Of a stretch of DNA of 64,000 nt, positions 57,001-64,000 are shown in pieces. Origin of the DNA: Pochonia chlamydosporia 170. Taxonomy: Eukaryota > Ascomycota > Sordariomycetes > Hypocreales > Clavicipitaceae. A program made the translations under genes and the position numbers. Under the pieces are notes generated by a model. The model was not told the DNA's origin. It did not search any database and worked only from the letters and a program-made list of their open reading frames with translations. Location of the stretch: assembly GCF_001653235.2 (NCBI RefSeq), contig NC_035790.1, positions 3,658,001 to 3,722,000 on the forward strand. The letters are read 5' to 3'. Numbering within the stretch: position 1 is the stretch's first letter; every line of letters begins with the position of its first letter.

Positions 57001-58460
57001 TCCGGAATTAAGCAGCGCATTATGCATTGGCAGTTGGGTCTGGCCGAACAGGATCGCGCCAAGACCGTAGATGGTTACCTTCATCCATCGACATTCCTTC
57101 TCTGGAAATGGCCTGGAGCGCTGCAATACAGCTGGTGTCCTACATTTTATTTGGAAATCTCACTGGAAGTGGGATTTTGCCATGTGGCGATCAGCTCATT
57201 CGCAGGTCGGGCCGTGGCAGGTTGGCTGAAGGATCAATACGAAGTGCGCAAGCCAAGGCTGCCCATGGCCAAACTTTGATGAAGCACGAACACCTTGTAC
57301 CACCCACCACGTAAGTGCCGGTTCAAAGGCCTTTGAACCCGCACTGTATCAGACATTTGCTATCCGTTCCAGTCACCTATGGGCCCTGACTGCATTCAAG
57401 GGAATCTTGAGGAGATGTGAAATCTGGTGTGATCTCCTCCGATCTCCCCGATTCCATTATATGGACTTGAACAGCTCTCTCACCACTTCACCAGTCAGTG
57501 AGCAAAAAGAGCCGGTCAACGACCGTAACTGTGTAAAGCATGGCTGCTTATGCCAAGCAGAGCCTTTGAAGCAAGTTCCCTCTCGAGCTGCCGATGATGC
57601 TGCTCCAGAATCCGGCCCCCAGACTTTGGGCCTAGTTGATTTGCATTGATTTGCCCCGAAGGTAAATCGACAGCCCCCGAAGGAATAGGTGGCCAGTCGA
57701 AGGATCGAGGATGACGACCTCCAACAGTCAAATGTCACCTGTAGTGGTTGCGTGAGAAATACCTCAAGCGACTCTGCGCGACATCCTAGTTACTGTATAT
57801 CTCAGATAACGGTGAGGATGATGGCCTGTTGGTCAACCACAGCATCGAACAAATTGGCATTCCCGCTTTTCAGGTTCCTCAGGAAGCCTGTTCTGACAGT
57901 AGCGAGATAAAACTGGGTAGATACAATATATCCGCCGAGAGGGCCAGGCATAACCACACAAGAATACATGCCCGAACTGTAGTCATCCAGCCTCGCTACT
58001 AGAACGGCGTGCACGGTTGGGCGCCCGAGGAGCCAATACGCACACAACTCGGACGTATTCTGTCACCAATCACAAATATAGAAGACCATTTCAGTCATTT
58101 AGGCTTACGTACTTTTCTTGGCAATTTCGGTAAACTTCAACTTACGTTAGAAACAGTTGGGTGTCTATGCTTTCATAGTAACCACTCGTTATGAGCTGTC
58201 ACTTTAACATGTACGGCCAGAGGCTAAAATGGAATAGCTTCGGTATAAGCATTGATATATCTCAGGTAGGTGCTAAATAACACCGTCTAAGGATGTGATA
58301 AATCGCAAGTGAGAAGGCTCTCCGCATCAAATAGAGGTGGTATGTGCAGTATAGCAAACATATATAAAGCCCGTAATTGGCAAACTTCATCTCAAGCCAC
58401 ATCTCCAACCAAAGTCTTCAAATCTTTCCAAGAATCTCCAATCTTCCTACAGCCATAACC
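57001..58460. other. Intergenic
   Basis: No supported gene. Upstream of 58461 a TATA-like ATATATAAAGCC lies at about 58369-58376, a suitable distance before ATG 58461. Confidence 0.45.
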
Positions 58461-58781
58461 ATGCAGGTCCTCTATCTGTGCATCACTCTCCTCGCAGCCT
58501 CTGTGGCCGCAGTAGACAAGCGCTACGGATTACCCGGGGTACGTTCCACTTTGGTCTTTGACAATTTGACATTCTCTAATTGCAGGTCACTAGAAATGCA
58601 CTCCCTCGGCAGGGGGCGGATTCTGCATACTCGAGAATGGCGAAAAGGTTTTTTGTGACTCTAACACCCCGGTAAGTGAGAAGATGGCATTATCCCTGGT
58701 GGCCACAGGCTAACAAGAATACAGTGCACCAAAAAGGGAAATGATTGCGCTCATTTTAGCAACGCTGAGAGGTGCACTTGA
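58461..58781 (+). CDS. Small secreted six-cysteine peptide with Kex2 site
   Basis: Predicted 70-residue preproprotein hidden in three short exons: 58461-58538, 58594-58671 and 58725-58781 (26, 26 and 18 codons). Signal peptide (MQVLYLCITLLAASVAA), a short VDKR Kex2 site, then a mature peptide of about 49-50 residues with six Cys (spacing C-x8-C-x9-C-x5-C-x6-C-x8-C). The start YGLPGKCT and the late CTKKGNDC recall the small Cys-rich antifungal proteins of filamentous ascomycetes. The match is by eye, and the net charge is near neutral rather than strongly basic. The second exon begins at TAG (58591-58593), not at the nearer CAG (58584). Only that acceptor gives the Cys-rich frame and joins exon 3 in phase; the CAG alternative gives a Cys-free peptide ending soon after. 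Function not proven; effector or antimicrobial peptide are the main options. Confidence 0.62.
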
Positions 58782-59073
58782 TCGGACTGTGCCCGTGGCC
58801 GGAATTTACATGGCTCTCGGTGGGATATGGCGGGCAGTACAGATGTGTGATGATAGCTACTGGCTCTAAAAGCACTTTTATTTCGTTAATATCTCCGCGG
58901 TTGGAATATTGGACTACAGAGTTTGCTGTCGCTTAGCGAGAGATATGGATTAGCTGCCAATACAGCAATAAAGCACCATACGACGTCGAAAGTGAACCAT
59001 GTAAGGCAAAACAAGTGATGAAAATTTTAGTCTATCTGCTCTAACGGACTGCGGCCTCACCATATATACACCC

Positions 59074-61191
59074 CTACGCCACTCGGGTGATCATGTCGTC
59101 TCTTGCTGGACCCGTGCCAATCCAACCAATTTTAACCTGGGCCAATTAGTCTCACGCTAACGCATTTCAAGTTAGATGGCAATAAACTTACTCCGACAAA
59201 GGTCTCAATGAATTCAACGTATTCACGTGCCTGCTTAGGAAGATCGTACTGCGGGTTTGTTAGTCTTGGTCTACAAACGTGGGCGGACAAGCCAAAAGGC
59301 AGCACAAGCGAAAGATACAAGATGCAGCTGCAATTCTTGTCGAGTCCTGCGCTTCACAGGTGCAAGCTTCGTGGCTTTAGAGGGGGTTGGCTTACATATG
59401 TCTTGGCATGAGTGGTAGGCTTTTGCCAGCCTTCGAATTCCTTGTAAACCACCTCGCATTTTTCGAGGTAGCCTAGGTCGGCAGGGAAGTAGTCAATCTC
59501 CTCGCCCTCGGGCGACTTGTACGCGACGGCGACTTTAATAACAGGGAAAGTGTCAAGCACGTCTAGCTTGGTCAAGTTAAGGAGAGTGTAGTAGTTGATG
59601 GCTGTCGAGTACTTGAGGACGACGAGGTCGAGCCAGCCGCATCGGCGCTTTCGTCCAGTGCTTACACCCCATTCACGGCCTGTGATGGGACAAGTTGGTA
59701 AGTTGATGGTATACTTTAGGCGAGAATATGTTGAGTATGCTTACCGATTTCTTGCAGTTTTGTGCCCGCTTCTCCGAGATCCTCAGTCTTGAACGGTCCG
59801 CCACCAACTCGAGTGGTCTGCGTGACGATGAGCTTATACTCACTACTTTTGAGAAGAACGCACTTACATAGGCTTTCACAACACCAATAACGTTGCTTGA
59901 TAGTGTCCCATATTAGTCGCAGTCACAAGGAAGGCCCTAAACGTATCTTAAGCAGTTACTCACTCGATTTTGGTGGGATTGAGGGTAAGACCAGTAATAA
60001 CGCCACCAAGGCCGGTGTTCGAGCTCGTCACATATGGGTATGTGCCGTAGTCACTATTGGTCTGTTAGGAAACTCCATTTTCTGGTCTTGACAACATGTA
60101 CGTACATGTCCAAGAGCAAAGCGTTGGCACCCTCCACCGAGAACTTTTCGTTATTGTCCTGGGCAGCTTTCATGAATGCCACAGCATCGACGACGTAAGG
60201 CGCAAGCGTGGTACGGTACTCCTTAAAGCGGGCGATTTCCTCCTCAACGTCGTACTCCAGCAAATCTCCAAAGCGCTTCTTGTACCCGTCGGCAAGCAGA
60301 CGGAGCTTTCGTTCGAAATTCGGCTCGTCAAAGATTTCGTGAACGCGAACACCGCTGCGGGCAGCCTTGCAGCTGTAGGATGGTCCAATGCCCTTGCCCG
60401 TGCTTCCAATTTTGTGCTTTCCAAGCTGCGTGTCGTTTAGTATCGTCGGCTAAACCATTGGTGTTTCTCATCGTGTCTTGAGGAATAGCTTACCTCGACT
60501 TCTTCGAGGCCGTCTACTTTGGCATGAAGATCAAAGCTGACCTGGCAGCGATCCGACACAAGGATTCGATCCTTGGTATCCAAGCCCTTCTTGTGTAGAT
60601 CGTCGAGCTCGCTGAAGAAACTGGGGACGTGAAAGACGACGCCCGAGCCAATCAGGTTGACACAGTTGGGGTTGACCAGGCCGGACGGCAGCAAGTGAAA
60701 GCTGGAAATGTCGACATTAGAATCCGAATCTGCGACAAGCGTAGTGCAATGACGTGGAAAGATATAGCTGCGTCTTAGGATAAGCTTTACCTGTAGGAAA
60801 CGCCGTTTTCGCTACCATTGGTCATTACAACGTTAGTATTTCTTCATGATTCGGTTCAATGTTGGTCGGGGGGAGATGAAGACATACGCAACGATCGAGT
60901 GGCCTGCATTTCTTCCGCCCTTTGTATATTCTCAGTACAATTCCTCTTCAATCATCAATTTAGAGACCTACAGCTGCTCTGGCGCAAAGCTTCACTTTGG
61001 AGCACAAGATGTCGGTTAATTTTCCCTTACCCTCGTCTCCTAAGTAACATCAATCAATCAGTATAAGGCGATTGGCTTGTACGAAATATCGCGCAGACGG
61101 AGCTGACTGCCGCATGCGTCGCATGGATGACAGCACCGCCAAGGCGGGAAAACAGCATACCCCATTGGGCTCCAAGGACAATCGTGGCCAT
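59074..61191 (-). CDS. ADE12: Adenylosuccinate synthetase
   Basis: Predicted 424-residue cytosolic purine-biosynthesis enzyme (IMP + Asp + GTP to adenylosuccinate). Twelve exons: 61191-61161, 61039-60972, 60919-60888, 60811-60791, 60701-60494, 60425-60106, 60053-59964, 59895-59868, 59817-59745, 59679-59396, 59248-59192 and 59136-59074; total 1275 bp, every junction in phase. Conserved parts: [18 protein letters not shown] (GTP/IMP-binding P-loop-like start, split after codon 10), [92 protein letters not shown] and the end [15 protein letters not shown]. Length is normal for fungi, so the gene looks functional. One exon is only 21 bp. Its promoter holds the 36-bp repeats described below. Confidence 0.96.
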
Positions 61192-61204
61192 GATGTAAAA
61201 TGAC

Positions 61205-61276
61205 GGCGTGTGACCGGCGGCGATTCGTTTGACGTGAATCGGCGTGTGACCGGCGGCGATTCGTTTGACGTGAATC
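61205..61276. repeat. Two tandem 36-bp repeats upstream of adenylosuccinate synthetase
   Basis: Unit GGCGTGTGACCGGCGGCGAT (first 20 of 36 bp) occurs identically at 61205-61240 and 61241-61276, with a partial third start at 61277. A GGCGA run (AGGCGAGGCGAGGCGAGGCGAG) follows at about 61291-61312. Both lie just upstream of the start codon on the minus strand, so in the 5' leader or core promoter. Confidence 0.9.
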
Positions 61277-61716
61277 GGCGTGTCGATGCTAGGCGAGGCG
61301 AGGCGAGGCGAGCAAGAACAAAGATGTTCGACTGAAGAGTCACCGGGAAGAGCAGCGCGAAAAACTTCAAAATCAGCCCCGCGAAAGCCACATGCAGCGA
61401 ACCGATCTCGCAGACTGGAGGGGTCAACTGGTTGGAGGGGCAGAAGAATAGTGGGGGCGCATTTTGCTCTGATTACATGCATCAAATGAGTGGGGTCCCA
61501 TCTGGTCTGTGTAAGACATGGACATGGAAACCAGTCTGGATGTTCCTTCCTTCTTTGGTCTTTGACAACATTGAACACAGCAAAACTTCAACATTCCATG
61601 GTCAATGCTTTATACAAAGATATTCACGCCTTCATCTACGAATCAAGTAACGCATCCAGCAGACTATTAATTGGCCTGAGTTTCCATCAAAAACGGGTGC
61701 ACAAAACACCCTTCTA
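61277..61716. other. 5' region of adenylosuccinate synthetase
   Basis: GC-rich, then AT-rich spacer. A TGACTC-type box (as GAGTCA at 61337-61342) is present, the element used by Bas1/Gcn4-type activators of purine genes in yeast; a single 6-mer is weak evidence. No gene seen. Confidence 0.3.
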
Positions 61717-62077
61717 CAGTGGGGAGTCATGAGTATGTAACCTAGCAAAGTTATCCCACATCGCAGCATATACTACAATATATTAAGTTGTGTTAGTGTA
61801 TACTTTGATGTGGGCAAATACTTTTTACCACAGACTTTATGCAATAGACATATGCTCAAGATTGTACTTCGATAAAAGCCACGCGGCAAGGTTCAAAGCA
61901 CTGCTGCTCTGACTCATCCATAATCACCACCACACCCATTGGATGTCTAGTCTTACAGTCTATGGTCAAAGGTATATTGGACATATCCAAGTATACACTA
62001 ACACAGCTCAATATACCCAAGCACACAACGCGATATGCGATACATTTCCTCATTTAAATACTTTGAAACCCCCACTG
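61717..62077. mobile_element. MITE with long terminal inverted repeats
   Basis: About 361-bp element from CAGTGGGGAG to CCCCACTG. The two ends pair over about 100 bp: the left GTTGTGTTAGTGTATACTT matches the complement of the right AAGTATACACTAACACAGC, and the flanking blocks CAAATACTTTTTACCACAGACT also pair with the right arm. A TA precedes the left end; the right flank reads TG, so a TA target duplication may have mutated. The CAGTGG terminus and TA target suggest a Tc1/mariner-pogo-type non-autonomous element, though a hAT-type is not excluded. It has no coding capacity. Confidence 0.72.
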
Positions 62078-62840
62078 TGTGTATCAATGTCTTACAGAAG
62101 CAATCAACCAGCCGAGCAAACTACGTGGTTCAACGCCCGCACTTGTGTTTTTTCACGTCTGCGCAGCCTTTCAAAGAGGTAGAAGCCTTCCTCTAAAGGC
62201 TACAAGCGTCTCATTCTAGCATACACTCACCCACAGAGAGAACCCTATCCCATTTGTTGCTTGGTTCCAAAATTAAAGCGCTTGATGCTCTTCCACCCTA
62301 GCCCCTGCCACAAAGGATGCCATTCCCGCCAAATAGCATAACGAGAAACAAGTGGCCGATGAGACTGCACATGAAAAACGAAAGATGATGAAAATTAAAA
62401 ATACCGCTATTTTGCTAGAAAAGTCTATCCGAGGGCTACCTAGAGCTCTTTCTTCCCTTGGTGGACTTGCTCGCCCGACTTATACTGCATTCTCGCGTAC
62501 GTGCAGTCGTAACAACGAGGTCTCATCTTCGTGGAATCAGAAAGTAATTTCTGCTTTGGACTATATACATGTTCCAGTGATTTTTGACGACTTTTTTTCC
62601 ATGAATTTTATGGTGCGACTCTAGGTCGTGGCCCAAGGCGGATGAGTGATAGCTTGAGGCATCCTCACCCTAATCATACACCACAGAACCTTAAGCCCCC
62701 AATACGCGGTGTAAAACTTAAGAATAAAATTTTTATTCTACTTTGTTAAACGTGTCTTCTTTTCTTCAAAATCATCTCGAAATTTTCCTGGGGCACTCAC
62801 TCTTCGTTCTCATGATCCCAAATATCACCCAACGCCGCAG
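62078..62840. other. Intergenic
   Basis: A short ORF at 62352-62624 has no recognisable features. Presumed promoter of the F-box-like gene at the end. Confidence 0.4.
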
Positions 62841-64000
62841 ATGGACGAGGCAGGGGACCACGGTCCCTCGGCGGAACAAACGGACCACACCGACAATACG
62901 CAAACAGAAAGCCCCAGTTCCTGGCAATCATTTCCAGCAGAACTTCGTCTCAAGATCCTGGGGTTGATCTCGGCCGAAAGGTACCGCGGGTGGAGTGCCC
63001 ACGCGGCCGTGTGCAAAGAATGGCAGGCATTCATAGAAGCAAAAAACTTCCGTCACATAACCCTACAGTCCTTATGCCTCCAGGATCTCCCCCATATGAT
63101 TCACAATCGGACGCACCTCGTTGAAAAAATCTGGCTAAATGTCCATCTTCGCCGATACAGCTGTCGCTGTTGCCAGGATGAGGATCGCACCTTTCCAGTC
63201 TGGTCATCAGAGGCCATGGGTTCGGAGAACAGTCTTTTAATTAACAGGGATATCCTCAGACTCTTTCGGGCCCTCAGCACTTGGACTAACACTAGCAAGC
63301 TGACGTTGGAGCTGAGCGCCTGTTCTCCCAGCGACCTGGATGCGTTTGTCCAATACCCAAGGTATCGTGACTATCAGGAAATGCCGCCGTCCTACCGCGA
63401 ACCTGCAACGCCGTGGCATAGCCCATACCACTGCTGTGTATATCGCCGAATGGACATGGTTCCATGCTCGCTGGGTATTTTCCGAATATTCTCTGTCTAC
63501 ACGTTGCACAATGTTCACCTCATCCCACGCGTCCCAGCAGTGACGAAACTGGTGATACGTCGCCAGTTTCGACGCCAGATTTCGCCGCTGGCACTGCAGA
63601 CCTTGTGGCAGAGACTTCCCTCATTGGAAAGTATCGTCTACGAGCCTTGGCGACCTGGCCATCGAGAATTGAAGATTGTTCGGGAAAAGAGTATGGTACT
63701 GTTTCAAAAACCTGTATTGCGTGTCTGCTAATTGTACGGTAGGGTTGATTTCTGCCCTTTCAGAGGAATTTCCCAGTCATATTCGGAAACTATCCATCTT
63801 TGAGAACGTCAATGACGGTCTGACGGCACAGCTGCAAGCAAGCAGAGAATTCATGGACCTAGCACGATTCAACCCAGACGCAGACACAAGTTTGGTTGAG
63901 GCGTTTGCCTCACGGAGCTGCGATCTTGAGCATATGTCTATTGCGTACATGATTGATGCGAAGGCGTTCTTCTCGTCCTGTCTGCCGTCTTATACGTGGC
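62841..64000 (+). CDS. F-box-like fungal protein, 3' end outside window
   Basis: Exon 1 62841-63690 and exon 2 from 63764 to the window end, with a 73-bp intron (gtatgg...tttcag), phase 1. Residues about 27-65 (SWQSFPAELRLKILGLISAERYRGWSAHAAVCKEWQAFIE) match the F-box helical pattern, in which P-x-E-L/I is followed by I/L-x2-I and a late V-C-x-x-W. The rest is a long alpha/leucine-rich type region (VTKLVIRRQFRRQISPLALQTLWQRLPSLESI) seen in large fungal F-box families of unknown targets, which form SCF ubiquitin ligase substrate adaptors through Skp1. Exon 2 reads EFPSHIRKLSIFENVND without stops to the edge. The protein is truncated by the window. Confidence 0.85.

Overview
The window is filamentous ascomycete DNA (Pezizomycotina; a Sordariomycete/Hypocreales-type fungus fits best, but the genus cannot be read from sequence). 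Evidence: short GT-AG introns of about 45-80 bp with CTAAC/CTGAC-like branch sites, three Zn2Cys6 transcription factors, fungal-only families, and a copia element full of C-to-T/G-to-A stop codons typical of RIP (repeat-induced point mutation). Gene models were spliced by hand and checked for reading phase. Genes are sparse and separated by long, AT-rich, empty or decayed stretches, so this looks like an accessory or subtelomere-like region with a few conserved genes.

Layout: 1-1951 is the 3' part of a fungal transcription factor, followed by a decayed fatty acid synthase alpha ketoacyl-synthase relic (2716-4037). Then come a CorA-like membrane protein (4606-6406, minus), an Ap4A phosphorylase-like gene (8863-9847), a 120-bp tandem repeat in a broken ORF (10.4-11.1 kb), a complete Zn2Cys6 regulator (12757-15250, minus), a secreted type-B carboxylesterase (18200-19918), a multi-span membrane protein (21384-22708), a small four-exon protein (24880-25381), a VOC/glyoxalase-fold protein (25873-26322, minus), a stop-interrupted secreted protein relic (26797-27285, minus) and a small secreted protein (27789-28172, minus).

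28.8-32.7 kb holds two intronless genes of bacterial type: a glutathionylspermidine-synthase-like ATP-grasp enzyme and a secreted SH3-NlpC/P60 cell-wall peptidase. Both are good candidates for old bacterial acquisition. At 34.0-39.5 kb a full-length RIP-degraded Ty1/copia element sits inside an older solo LTR of a related element in opposite orientation; both have intact 5-bp target duplications. A small Cys-rich secreted protein (40.2 kb) and an 854-residue secreted protein of 18 tandem 46-residue seven-cysteine repeats (41.46-44.02 kb) follow.

47.85-57.0 kb looks like a catabolic cluster: a 1006-residue hydantoinase (HyuA)-DUF917 fusion enzyme, a divergent NCS1 nucleobase/hydantoin-type permease, and a Zn2Cys6 regulator. 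The 525-bp divergent promoter carries four TCGGA elements, two of them forming an inverted pair, as would suit control by a Zn2Cys6 factor. The right end has a hidden three-exon Cys-rich secreted peptide (58461-58781), adenylosuccinate synthetase in 12 exons (59074-61191, minus), a MITE with long terminal inverted repeats (61717-62077), and an F-box-like gene running off the end.
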